Assembly (NCBI GenBank): GCA_050732575.1
Contig: JBOHRF010000010.1
Coordinates: forward strand, 1 to 47,201
Direction of reading: 5' to 3'
DNA length: 47,201 nucleotides
Source: JBBDWZ01 sp050732575
GTDB lineage: Bacteria; Gemmatimonadota; Gemmatimonadetes; Longimicrobiales; RSA9
The notes beneath the pieces were generated by a model, which saw only the letters and a list, made by a program, of their open reading frames with translations, ran no database searches and was not told where the DNA came from. Numbering within the stretch: the first letter of the stretch is position 1; each line of letters opens with the position of its first letter. A program made the translations under genes and the position numbers. This document shows positions 15,889-24,141 of this stretch, one piece after another.

Positions 15889-16877
15889 GTTCGATTCACG
15901 GCGCCCGCGTCCTCCAGGTCGATCTCCTCGTCCTCGAGCGGCTTGGAGAGTTCGGCCTGCAGGTTAGGATGTGCTTTCCACAGATACCAGCCCATGGCGA
16001 AGGCGGCGACCAGGTTAGCGACCAGGATGGTCCACCACCTGATAGAATCGAGCAGCCAGCTGGCCATGATGGCGATGAGGCCAAAAAACAACACTTCGAA
16101 GGTCACGAAGAGCAGCACCAATCCGAGCAGCATGGGTGGATCCTTCTCTGCTTCGGAGATGAGTGCCGAGGCAATGAAACCGGTCCCCAGGAACGCCGCC
16201 AGGTGAATGCCGGTGTAGGCCAGCACCATGGGTACATTGACTTGGATGTCCGCCGCGCTGCGCGCGCCCAGGAAGACGGCCGATCCGAGGGCAGCGGGCG
16301 TGAACAGGACGCGGCCCTGCACCAGGTCGATGACCAGGAACCAGGCGGCCACCACAACCGCGCCTACGACGCCGGCAATCAACCCCTCTCGAATGATGCG
16401 ATGCTCGCGCAGCACATCGCGCCAGCTGACCACCGTGCCCGGCCCGGTTGCGTGCAGGTAGGCCATGAGCGCAACGCCGGCGATCAGGTTGCCCACCAGC
16501 ACTTCGGGCCAGCCCAACGCTCGCACCACATCGACGCCGGTTACGACCACGCCCATATAGAAGACCAGGTCGAATAGCAAAAACCCCAGCACCATGCCCA
16601 GCAGGAAATGGGGCGGCGTCTCCGACCGTTCCAGCAACCACGTGACACCCAGTCCCAAAATGATGAAAGCCACAAAATGGATGATCGTGTACAGAGCGAT
16701 CAGGCCGCCCGTCGGAATGACCAGGTCTCGGCCCAGGACTGCACTGGCAATGAAGGCAGGTGTGCGCAGCGGCTGGCCTTCGATCGTATCGATGAGAAGG
16801 AACCACACGGCGAGCGCGAGCGCGCCCAGGATACCCGCAATTGCGCCACGGGCCACGGTATGGCGGGGACGTCGCAT
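15882..16877 (-). CDS. polytopic membrane protein with internal duplication
   Basis: This 331-residue protein has about eight to ten transmembrane helices in two homologous halves. GAIAGILGALALAVWFLLID near residue 11 is repeated as GLIAGVVGAVVVAAWFLVID near residue 165, and TPAFIASAVLGR is mirrored by TPAALGSAVFLGAR. The C-terminus is acidic and cytosolic. I do not recognise a characterised family. It is the last gene on the strand of the cytochrome-oxidase cluster, 35 bases beyond the small membrane protein, so a link to oxidase biogenesis is possible but unproven. Confidence 0.75.
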   Translation of the reverse strand: MRRPRHTVARGAIAGILGALALAVWFLLIDTIEGQPLRTPAFIASAVLGRDLVIPTGGLIALYTIIHFVAFIILGLGVTWLLERSETPPHFLLGMVLGFLLFDLVFYMGVVVTGVDVVRALGWPEVLVGNLIAGVALMAYLHATGPGTVVSWRDVLREHRIIREGLIAGVVGAVVVAAWFLVIDLVQGRVLFTPAALGSAVFLGARSAADIQVNVPMVLAYTGIHLAAFLGTGFIASALISEAEKDPPMLLGLVLLFVTFEVLFFGLIAIMASWLLDSIRWWTILVANLVAAFAMGWYLWKAHPNLQAELSKPLEDEEIDLEDAGAVNRTA

Positions 16878-16912
16878 AGAACCTCCCGGGAGAGGAGCGG
16901 GAAGAAATCGGG

Positions 16913-17074
16913 TTAGTCGCCCGAGCGATCGTGCAGGGTCTCTTTATTCTGCTCGCGCCGTCGCTGTTGCAGCATGTACACGCCGATCGCAACTCCAATC
17001 AAGACAGGCGGCAGTGCCAGAACCACGCCGCCCACGAACATTCCAAGCATGAGATCATGCATCGAGGTGTGCAT
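16913..17074 (-). CDS. small single-span membrane protein
   Basis: This 53-residue protein starts at ATG 17074 (MHTSMHDLMLGMFVGGVVLA), with AAGG upstream, four bases after the ctaB stop. An upstream start at 17158 would only add residues from the ctaB 3' end in another frame. One long hydrophobic segment is followed by a charged tail (QQRRREQNKETLHDRSGD). Its position suggests a small accessory subunit or assembly factor of the cytochrome oxidase, but no family is recognised. Confidence 0.55.
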   Translation of the reverse strand: MHTSMHDLMLGMFVGGVVLALPPVLIGVAIGVYMLQQRRREQNKETLHDRSGD

Positions 17075-17078
17075 CACG

Positions 17079-18056
17079 TCACACCGCCTTGTCCACGACC
17101 AGCAGTACCAGCAGCATGGGCAAATAGAACACGGAGCCCAGGAATAGTCGCCGGGCATGCTGATCTGAACGCGTCCAAAGCTGCATGACGCCCAGGGCCA
17201 GAAACAGGCTGCCCAATAGCGCCGCGCCCGCCAGGTAAAAGGAACTGGCCGCCTGAATCGGCACCAGCAGCAGACTGAGTGCCAGCAGCACCAACGTGTA
17301 GGTCACACCCTGCCATGCGGCCCTCTTGCCGGTCGGATCCACTACGGTCAGCATGCGGAACCCGGCGCGGGCGTAATCCTCGCGAAACATCCAGGCCAGA
17401 GCGAAGAAGTGCGGCATTTGCCAGGCAAACAGAATCAGAAACAGTACGATCGCTGTGAGATCGATAGGTCTGCCGGTAGCCGTCCAGCCGGCCAGGATGG
17501 GCAGCGCGCCCGGCACCGCGCCGATCAGTGTTGACGTCCAGGTCACCCGCTTGAGCGGCGTGTAAACGAACACATAGCTGGTGAGTGAGATGGCCACCAC
17601 AACAACCGTAGTCAAGTTCACGAACGCCAGCAAATAGACCAGTCCGGCCACTGCAATGCCGGCAGAGAATAGCAGCGCTTCGCCCGAACGCAACCGGCCG
17701 GAAGGCAGCGGACGCAGTGCCGTGCGGCGCATGCGCGCATCGGCATCGCGTTCCGCCCACTGGTTGAGCGCATTGGTGCCGCCCGCAGCCAGTGCAGTTC
17801 CAAAAAGTGCGTGCAGCAGCAACAACCAATCGACGGTCGTGGCGGCGAGGTAGAAACCTGCAGCGGTAGTCACCAGGACCATACGCGTGATGCCGGGCTT
17901 GGTCAGCAACCAGAACGCTCGGCTGCGACTCATCTGACGCATAGAAACTTCTGCAAGTTCACGCTTCCTCCCGCGCTTGCTGCTGGCCTCACTCCCGCGC
18001 GCGGGTGAATCGGACGTCGGCGTGTATGACAAATCCGTTGCTGCTGCCCTGCTCAA
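17079..18056 (-). CDS. ctaB: heme O synthase (protoheme IX farnesyltransferase)
   Basis: This UbiA-family membrane prenyltransferase farnesylates heme B to heme O for the aa3-type oxidase encoded just upstream. The first Asp-rich motif is NALNQWAERDADARMRRT, followed by RPLPSGR, and the cytosolic loop motif YTPLKR is present. Eight to nine transmembrane helices follow a hydrophilic N-terminus. The longest frame starts at a TTG (18056) that overlaps the subunit IV stop. An internal ATG at 17942 (MRQMSRSRAF) gives 287 residues, closer to the usual family length, and may be the true start. A heme A synthase gene (ctaA) was not seen in the window. Confidence 0.93.
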   Translation of the reverse strand: MSRAAATDLSYTPTSDSPARGSEASSKRGRKRELAEVSMRQMSRSRAFWLLTKPGITRMVLVTTAAGFYLAATTVDWLLLLHALFGTALAAGGTNALNQWAERDADARMRRTALRPLPSGRLRSGEALLFSAGIAVAGLVYLLAFVNLTTVVVVAISLTSYVFVYTPLKRVTWTSTLIGAVPGALPILAGWTATGRPIDLTAIVLFLILFAWQMPHFFALAWMFREDYARAGFRMLTVVDPTGKRAAWQGVTYTLVLLALSLLLVPIQAASSFYLAGAALLGSLFLALGVMQLWTRSDQHARRLFLGSVFYLPMLLVLLVVDKAV

Positions 18057-18343
18057 AAGCCCTCCAGCAGCACTGCGCTCAGCAAGATAATGATCAGCGG
18101 GACGGGTGAGACCGCAATCAGCCAGAGCTTCTTAGGCTCACGTATGAGGTGCATGTAGTAGAGTGCGACCAGCACCGCCTTCCAGATGGCCAGGATCAAG
18201 AGCAAGATGATCAGCACGACCTTGGACATGCCGGAAAAAAAGGCCACGCCAACCTCCGCGATCGTGAGAACCAGAAGGATTCCCCAGATCGCCATGTAGT
18301 TAGGCGCCTTGTGCACCGCTTCAGCCGCGTGGGTCGTTTCCAT
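18053..18343 (-). CDS. cytochrome c oxidase subunit IV (prokaryotic type)
   Basis: This 96-residue protein starts at ATG 18343 (METTHAAEAVHKAPNYM), chosen because GGAG lies 6 bases upstream; a GTG at 18355 would add four residues. Three transmembrane helices are visible: WGILLVLTIAEVGVAFF, KVVLIILLLILAIWKAVLVA with YYMHL, and LIAVSPVPLIIILLSAVLL. This matches the small subunit IV that stabilises bacterial aa3/caa3 oxidases. It lies between ctaE and ctaB and overlaps the longest ctaB frame by four bases. Confidence 0.85.
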   Translation of the reverse strand: METTHAAEAVHKAPNYMAIWGILLVLTIAEVGVAFFSGMSKVVLIILLLILAIWKAVLVALYYMHLIREPKKLWLIAVSPVPLIIILLSAVLLEGF

Positions 18344-18355
18344 CACAAGCTCCAC

Positions 18356-19012
18356 TCAGATCAGGTAGACAATGGTGAACAGGATGATCCAGACCAGGTC
18401 CACGAAGTGCCAGTACAGCCCCATGATCTCGACACCGCCGTGATTGGTCGCCGTGTACTTGCCCTGGAACGCTTTCCAGGCTGTGAAAATCAGACAGAGC
18501 ACACCAATCGTGACGTGTGCGCCATGGAACCCCGTCATAGTGTAGAAGGTTGCGCCGTACAACGGCCCGCCCAACACGGTGTGACCACCCGCGCGTCCGT
18601 GTGCAGCGTACTTCTCGGCCATGGGCAAAAAGCCCTCACTGGCCAACACGTTGTATTCGATGACCTGAACGGAAAGGAATACGATGCCCAACAGGATCGT
18701 GCCCAGCAGCCATTTCTTGAGACCGCCCTGATCGCCGTGCTCGATGGCGGCAAACGCCTTCACCATCGTGACCGAGCTGCAAATCAGGATAAACGTATTG
18801 ACTCCGGTCAGCGGCACGTTCAGGACCTGGCCCGGCGCCGCAAACTGCTCCGGTGAGGCAAAGCGCAGAATGATGTAGGCGCCAATCAGCCCGGTGAAGA
18901 ACATCACCTCGGACAGCAGGAACACCCACATCCCGAACTTCAGGTTGTAGACCCCGATGCCCGACGAGCTCGAGGGACTGTGTATGGGTGCGGAAGCCGC
19001 GTGACTGCTCAT
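18356..19012 (-). CDS. ctaE: cytochrome c oxidase subunit III
   Basis: This 218-residue protein has seven predicted membrane helices, whereas the smallest bacterial subunit III forms have five. Family signatures include FGMWVFLLSEVMFFTGLIGAY near the start, TMTGFHGAHVTIGVLCLIF in the second half and a final WHFVDLVWIILFTIVYLI. Subunit III carries no redox centre but supports proton uptake and stability of subunit I. GGGGGAG precedes the ATG by 9 bases. It follows ctaD after 23 bases in the operon ctaC-ctaD-ctaE. Confidence 0.95.
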   Translation of the reverse strand: MSSHAASAPIHSPSSSSGIGVYNLKFGMWVFLLSEVMFFTGLIGAYIILRFASPEQFAAPGQVLNVPLTGVNTFILICSSVTMVKAFAAIEHGDQGGLKKWLLGTILLGIVFLSVQVIEYNVLASEGFLPMAEKYAAHGRAGGHTVLGGPLYGATFYTMTGFHGAHVTIGVLCLIFTAWKAFQGKYTATNHGGVEIMGLYWHFVDLVWIILFTIVYLI

Positions 19013-19035
19013 CGACAGTTTCTCCCCCTTCGAGG

Positions 19036-20799
19036 TCAGTGTGAAGGTGCTGCTACGGGCCGCCCCGTGGGCGGCTGCGTTTGCGGATAATAGTCGCCGT
19101 CCACTTCAGGCGAGGCGTACTCGTACGGACCGCGATACACAGTGGGAACGTGGTCGCCCCAGTTGCCGTGTGGCGGCGGCGAGGGCGCTTGCCATTCCAG
19201 TGAATTCGCATCCCACGGATTGGCCGGTGCCTTCTTACCTTTGGCCAGGCTCCACAAGAAGTTGAACATGAAAATGAACTGCACGCCGTAGAGCACGAAC
19301 GCGGCTATGCTGATGAATTGGTTGAGGTCCCGTACGCCCTCCAGAAACTGGTACTGCGTGGGGTCGTAAATGCGCCGCATCATGCCGGCCGTGCCCAGTC
19401 CGTGCATCGGCCAGAACACCAGGTTGAAACAAATGAAGGTGCCAATGAAGTGAATCTTGCCCAGCAATGGATTCATCATCTTGCCGAACATCTTGGGGAA
19501 CCAGTACGTGATCGCGCCGAAGATGCCAAACAAGCTGCCGCCGAATAGCACGTAGTGAATGTGCGCCACCACGAAGTACGTGTCGTGCAGCGGAATGTCC
19601 ACAGGCGTGTTGGCCAGGTAGATCCCGGAGAGCCCGCCGATCACGAACATGCTCACGAAGGCCAGCGCGTGCATCACCGGCACCGTGAACTTGATGTTGC
19701 CGCGCCAGACCGTGCCCAGCCAGTTGAACGTCTTGATGGCGGACGGCACGGCGATCACCATCGTGGTCAGCATGAACGACGCCCCCAACATGGGCTGCAT
19801 GCCGCTCATGAACATGTGGTGACCCCAAACGATCCAGCCAATGAAGCCGATCGAGATGATGGCCCACACCATGGCGTGATAACCGAAGACCGGTTTGCGC
19901 GCGCCGTTCGAAAGGATCTCACTGACGAAGCCCATGGAGGGCAGGATCAGGATGTAGACCTCGGGATGCCCGAAGAACCAGAACAGGTGCTGCCAGAGCA
20001 AGGGCTGGCCGCCAAACTCGGGACGGTAGAAGCTGGTGCCCAGGACCTGGTCGAAGAACAACATGATCATGGCGCCAGCCAGAATCGGGATGGCCAGCAG
20101 AATCAGGATCGAGGTCACGAACAGCGCCCAGACGGGCAGCGGCATGCGGAAGTAGGTCATGCCGGGCGCGCGCATGTTCACAATGGTCGTGATGTAATTG
20201 ACCGAACCTGCCAGCGATGAGAAGCCGAGTATGGTCAGACTGAGCGCCCAGAACGCCTGCCCTATCTGAACGCCGCTGTAGGTGGCATCACTGGAAAGCG
20301 GTGCGTATCCCGTCCACCCGGCATTGGCGGCGCCACCCACTACGAAGAAGCTGGCGATCATCAGGATACCGGCCGGCACGGCCAGCCAGAAGGACAACAT
20401 GTTCAGCCGCGGAAACGCCATGTCGGGCGCGCCCAGCTGCAGCGGGATCAGATAGTTGGCCCACACACCAACCAGCAGCGGCATGATAGCGAAGAACACC
20501 ATGATGGTGCCGTGCATGGTGACCGATGCGTTGTACAGCTCGGGCAACATCGTGCCATCGGGCGTGACCACGGTCTGACCCAGCATGGTGCCGCCCGGCA
20601 TGGGCTGGTTGGGGAAGCCCAGCTGCCAGCGCATCATCATGGCTAGCAACCCGCCGATGAGCAGGAAAAACAGGCTCATGAACAGGAACTGGATACCAAT
20701 GACTTTGTGATCGGTCGAGAAGATGTACTTGCGGATGAACGACCGGTCATCGTGATGCACGTGGGCATGTGTGTCCTGCGACATTACCATCGTGCTCAT
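19036..20799 (-). CDS. ctaD: cytochrome c oxidase subunit I (aa3-type heme-copper oxidase)
   Basis: This is the catalytic subunit, which reduces O2 at a heme a3-CuB centre and pumps protons. ATG 20799 is chosen because GGGGGA lies 8 bases upstream; the frame is open a little further. It has about 587 residues and twelve helices. Low-spin heme ligand: MHGTIMVFF. D-channel: NYLIPLQLGAPDMAFPRLN. Helix VI: WFFGHPEVYILILP, with the CuB His and the A-type Glu. CuB pair: WGHHMF. Heme a3 region: HDTYFVVAHIHYVLFGG. These features place it in type A1. A His-rich N-terminus (DTHAHVHHDD) is noticeable. Confidence 0.97.
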   Translation of the reverse strand: MSTMVMSQDTHAHVHHDDRSFIRKYIFSTDHKVIGIQFLFMSLFFLLIGGLLAMMMRWQLGFPNQPMPGGTMLGQTVVTPDGTMLPELYNASVTMHGTIMVFFAIMPLLVGVWANYLIPLQLGAPDMAFPRLNMLSFWLAVPAGILMIASFFVVGGAANAGWTGYAPLSSDATYSGVQIGQAFWALSLTILGFSSLAGSVNYITTIVNMRAPGMTYFRMPLPVWALFVTSILILLAIPILAGAMIMLFFDQVLGTSFYRPEFGGQPLLWQHLFWFFGHPEVYILILPSMGFVSEILSNGARKPVFGYHAMVWAIISIGFIGWIVWGHHMFMSGMQPMLGASFMLTTMVIAVPSAIKTFNWLGTVWRGNIKFTVPVMHALAFVSMFVIGGLSGIYLANTPVDIPLHDTYFVVAHIHYVLFGGSLFGIFGAITYWFPKMFGKMMNPLLGKIHFIGTFICFNLVFWPMHGLGTAGMMRRIYDPTQYQFLEGVRDLNQFISIAAFVLYGVQFIFMFNFLWSLAKGKKAPANPWDANSLEWQAPSPPPHGNWGDHVPTVYRGPYEYASPEVDGDYYPQTQPPTGRPVAAPSH

Positions 20800-20801
20800 G
20801 A

Positions 20802-21482
20802 TCAATTTCCCCCTGCCGCGGCGGTGGCCGCCTGTTGCGCGCTCCAGGCGGTGAATTCTTCAGCAGTATGCACAGTAACCGATCCTTTCATACGATAGTG
20901 TCCCAGACCGCACAACTCCGCACAGGCAATCTCGTAGCCTCCCGTCTTGGTGGCCTCGAACCAGACCGGGATGCGCATCCCCGGTACGGCGTCCTGTTTG
21001 AGCCGGAAGTTGGGCAGATAGAAGGAGTGAATCACATCCTCCGACTCGAGTGTGGCGCGCACCGTGGCATTGACCGGGATATGCAGCTGGTTGCGCTTGA
21101 CGAAATCGTCGGGCGAGCCCAACCGGCCATCCGCACCGGGATAGGTGATGTTCCACTCGAATTGTTTGACCCGGATACCAATCACCAGGTCGGCCGGCGG
21201 AAACCGGCTCGGATCCTTGACGCGCAGCCACAGTGGCCAGCTCCAGGCGCCCAGGACCAAAACGACTACGGCCGTGGCCACGGTCCAGATAACCTCCAGC
21301 CGCTGGTTGCCATGCGTAAAGAACGCCTTGCGACCTTCCCGGTGCCGATACTTGATGAGAAACACGATCAGCGCCACCTCGACCGCCACGAAGACAACAC
21401 CAGTGAGGATCGTGATGACCCAGAACATGAAGTCGATGTCACCACCAAACGTCGAGATGTTCTCCGGGAATGGGAACCCCAT
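20802..21482 (-). CDS. ctaC: cytochrome c oxidase subunit II (CuA)
   Basis: ATG 21482 (MGFPFPENIST) is chosen because the GGAG at 21494-21491 is 8 bases upstream; starts at 21488 or 21491 would be too close. The protein has two membrane helices and a periplasmic cupredoxin domain. The CuA-binding segment CAELCGLGHYRM near the C-terminus holds both Cys, the His and the Met, and an upstream HSFYLPNFRLKQD supplies the other His. No cytochrome c domain is fused, so a soluble or membrane c-type cytochrome must donate electrons. It is the first gene of the oxidase operon. Confidence 0.95.
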   Translation of the reverse strand: MGFPFPENISTFGGDIDFMFWVITILTGVVFVAVEVALIVFLIKYRHREGRKAFFTHGNQRLEVIWTVATAVVVLVLGAWSWPLWLRVKDPSRFPPADLVIGIRVKQFEWNITYPGADGRLGSPDDFVKRNQLHIPVNATVRATLESEDVIHSFYLPNFRLKQDAVPGMRIPVWFEATKTGGYEIACAELCGLGHYRMKGSVTVHTAEEFTAWSAQQAATAAAGGN

Positions 21483-21523
21483 TTCCATCACTCCTTATTG
21501 AGGAACGCTACTCTCCAAATTGT

Positions 21524-21539
21524 ACCGAGTACACTCAGT
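21524..21539 (-). promoter_or_regulatory. imperfect palindrome upstream of the oxidase operon
   Basis: On the minus strand the sequence ACTGAGTGTACTCGGT forms two 7-base half-sites around a central GT, with one mismatch. TACAAT overlaps its downstream end and could be a -10 element, but no well-spaced -35 is evident. It lies about 40 bases before the ctaC start, so it is a candidate operator or promoter element. The evidence is modest. Confidence 0.3.
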
Positions 21540-21612
21540 TCAACGCTCGATTGGCATTGTTGATGCTCTTAGTTGTCTTCTTACTATCTTACGGTTTTTC
21601 TTACGGCAGTTC

Positions 21613-22449
21613 TCAATGGGCGCTGTGGGCAAGAATGATCGGTTTGCCCAGCGGCACGGGCGTGGCCGTGGCCGCGCTGAAATTGAACGTGATGGCCTTG
21701 GTCTCGTTGGGCGCGACCGTCACGCTCTGCGTCTGCGTGCCATACTTCTCATGCCAGGCTTCAATCGTGTACGTGCCGGGCGGCAAGTTTGCAATGCTCG
21801 CGCTACCATCGGCGCCGCTCACGCCATAGTACGGATGATCCAACACGCCAATGTAGGCCTTCATCCAGCCATGCACGTTGCACTCGATCGGGACCATGAC
21901 TTCCTGCGCGGGGAAGGTCTTCGGCGCGGAGTCGCCCGAGCCTGGCTGGCTGATGTTGAAGCCCCGATTGGTAGTCGGCACGGCCTTGATGTTGTGCAGA
22001 ATGCCATCGCTGTTTCTGAACACGATATCCTGACCAGCCCTGGCACCCGCAACGTGTGGCAGATAGACGCAGCCGTTCTGATCGATCACGACATTGCCCG
22101 AATGCGCACCGTGCGTGCCGGTCAACCCTTCCTTCACGTATACGAACACGTTCTGCAGCTTGCCGTTGTTCACTACGACCTCTTCGGTCTTGGCGCCGCC
22201 CGTGTGTTTGTCGGAGCAGACCTTCTCGTCGCTCATGTCGATGGCCTTGGCCGCGGGTGCGGCACCGGAGAAGTTGACCGCGACGTTCAAGGTTGCAGCA
22301 TCTGCGATCGCCGCCGGTGCGGTCTGCGCTCCGCCTTCCGTGGCGGCCGGTGGATTCGCCTCACCCGCATCCCCACCACCACCGCCACAGCCTAATGCGG
22401 CAACGGTCATGATGGCAGCCGTCCAACCGGTCCTGCGATGGGTAAACAT
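21613..22449 (-). CDS. lipoprotein cupredoxin fused to a carboxypeptidase-regulatory-like domain
   Basis: This 278-residue protein begins with a short signal peptide and a Gly-Cys lipobox (AALGCGGGG), so it is probably anchored in the envelope. A low-complexity Ala/Gly stretch leads to a plastocyanin-like domain with the type-1 copper ligands in order: HNIKAV (His), then ECNVHGWMKAY (Cys, His, Met). The C-terminal third (GVSGADGSASIANLPPGTYT, IEAWHEKYGTQ) resembles carboxypeptidase-regulatory-like beta-sandwich domains. GGAGG lies 7 bases before the ATG. Its location between the aa3 oxidase genes and the cytochrome c genes suggests an electron shuttle to an oxidase. Confidence 0.8.
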   Translation of the reverse strand: MFTHRRTGWTAAIMTVAALGCGGGGGDAGEANPPAATEGGAQTAPAAIADAATLNVAVNFSGAAPAAKAIDMSDEKVCSDKHTGGAKTEEVVVNNGKLQNVFVYVKEGLTGTHGAHSGNVVIDQNGCVYLPHVAGARAGQDIVFRNSDGILHNIKAVPTTNRGFNISQPGSGDSAPKTFPAQEVMVPIECNVHGWMKAYIGVLDHPYYGVSGADGSASIANLPPGTYTIEAWHEKYGTQTQSVTVAPNETKAITFNFSAATATPVPLGKPIILAHSAH

Positions 22450-22482
22450 GGTTGTGCCTCCGAATTCGAGTTGGTAGTAAGC

Positions 22483-24141
22483 TTACGAACCTTTTTCGTC
22501 CCTTCGCTTCTGTGCTCTGCGCACGAACAACAACCCGAGACCCGCCGTCAACGCAATGGTTGCTACGGGCGTGGCGTACACGGTTCTGGGCGTCTTCTGA
22601 TCAAGGTAGATGTAATACCACGTGCTGATCGAGCCCCTGGTCGCTGATTCGCCATTGTTGCCATCCCACGCGAACACGGCCATTGGAATAGGCACGCCCG
22701 TACGGAAGTTAAGCCGATTGGCCGAGTCCGCACTCACGACCGGCCGACGGAAGACCACGCTCCACTGGCCCTGGTCGAACGCCGACGTACCCGTCAGTTG
22801 GCCGCCGGCCAGCGGTTCCAGGTTGGCGAAGCCCTTTCCCGTAGCTTCCACGGCAGTGTTCGTATCGCTCCGCCATTTCCACAAATAGGTAGGCTTGGCC
22901 GCCGTTCCCATGAGGAAGTACGGTCGTTCCATGCCCATTGGAAGGGTGGGCGGAAACTGCAAGACCAGAACGTCCGGCAACGGCGCGACCGGATTCGCTG
23001 CCGCCGCTGCCGGAGCGGGGGCCGCCGCCGGGCTGCTGGTCGGGGCCGGAGCATCTTCGTGGGGCTCCATGAACGCCTGCACGCGTTGCTGCCATTCGTT
23101 CCATTCCGGATCCGGCGAACGCGACGGGTCGTTCCACGTTGCGCGCACGGCCAGTTCGGTACCGTTGTGCAGCGCCTGCACCCACACGCCATCCACGGTC
23201 GGCGCAAACCAGCGGGGCTTCAAAACGATCTGGCCGGCCAAAGGGATGTAGAACCGCTCCGCCTGATTCCAGGCCGAGTCCGCGGGTGTCGTCGGTAGAC
23301 TACCCTGCATCTCCTGAGCGCGCACGACGTCGCGCACGCGCGGGGATTCTTCTGGTGCAAGCGAGCGCACGTAGTGCGCGACATTCCAGAGCATTTCATC
23401 GGTCAAGAACTTGGAATCGATCAAGTCTGAGAAAGTCGGCATGGGCGTGCCATCCAGACCTGTGCGCAGCCGGCGGTAAATGTCCTCTACCGTGCCGCCG
23501 CCATTGAAGTACCACGGCTCGGTCAAGTCGGCCGGACGTATGGGACTCTTGGTATCGTCCTCCTGTGTGGGTGCGGACGGTCCATCACCGCGGCCGGCGC
23601 GTCCGTGGCACTTCCAGCATTCGATCCTGTCGTAATAGACCTTGCCCGAGTCGATGCGCATCTGATTTGCGCCCGGAGCATTGCTGAACGTGAGCGCCTG
23701 CGGCGCGGTCTGCTGGTTCTGAAAGAATCTCGAGAAGCTCTTGACGTACGCAACCAGCTCATCGCGTTCGCTATTGCTCAGCACGGTTTTCCAGCCTGGC
23801 ATGGCCGTGCCCGGCATACCTTCGTCGATGACGTGTCGGATATCAGCGTCGGTCGGCAATTCGCCGCTGGCCGTGGTTCGGATCTGATACTTGGCCGGCG
23901 TGAAATCGCGCGGGCGGGGCAGCATATACGTGGCGGCGGGACCCGCGCCTTTTCCATCCACGCCGTGGCAGCCCGCGCACCACTTGTCGTAGACCGCTTT
24001 GCCCGCAGGCGCTGCCGCGGTCTGCTGCGCGGAAGCCGGCTGCACACACAGGACAACCAATGAAAGCGCGGCGAGCCACAATGCGCTGCACCCCATCGCC
24101 TCCACCAACGACGCCCGGACGCTCCATGCACATGTAAACAT
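22483..24141 (-). CDS. di-heme cytochrome c fused to an ethylbenzene-dehydrogenase-gamma-like heme-b domain
   Basis: ATG 24141 overlaps the upstream stop (TAATG) and gives 552 residues with a signal peptide ending near QPASAQ. Two c-type heme sites follow: CAGCH (55-59) with Met114 (TAMPGW), and CWKCH (175-179) with Met234 (TPMPTF). After a Pro/Ala linker, the segment from about residue 290 to 520 resembles the EB_dh heme-b domain of the gamma subunits of DMSO-reductase-family enzymes (ethylbenzene, dimethylsulfide, chlorate and nitrite oxidoreductases), including PYFLMGTAAKPTYLWKWR. One C-terminal membrane helix anchors it. No molybdenum catalytic subunit is adjacent, so it probably serves as an electron-transfer hub. 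Confidence 0.85.
   Translation of the reverse strand: MFTCAWSVRASLVEAMGCSALWLAALSLVVLCVQPASAQQTAAAPAGKAVYDKWCAGCHGVDGKGAGPAATYMLPRPRDFTPAKYQIRTTASGELPTDADIRHVIDEGMPGTAMPGWKTVLSNSERDELVAYVKSFSRFFQNQQTAPQALTFSNAPGANQMRIDSGKVYYDRIECWKCHGRAGRGDGPSAPTQEDDTKSPIRPADLTEPWYFNGGGTVEDIYRRLRTGLDGTPMPTFSDLIDSKFLTDEMLWNVAHYVRSLAPEESPRVRDVVRAQEMQGSLPTTPADSAWNQAERFYIPLAGQIVLKPRWFAPTVDGVWVQALHNGTELAVRATWNDPSRSPDPEWNEWQQRVQAFMEPHEDAPAPTSSPAAAPAPAAAAANPVAPLPDVLVLQFPPTLPMGMERPYFLMGTAAKPTYLWKWRSDTNTAVEATGKGFANLEPLAGGQLTGTSAFDQGQWSVVFRRPVVSADSANRLNFRTGVPIPMAVFAWDGNNGESATRGSISTWYYIYLDQKTPRTVYATPVATIALTAGLGLLFVRRAQKRRDEKGS

Noticed and set aside
22483..24141. Nitrite oxidoreductase gamma subunit (NxrC), suggesting a nitrite oxidiser
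   Set aside because: The EB_dh domain is shared by several enzyme families and no nxrA or nxrB lies nearby. The domain alone cannot support that call.
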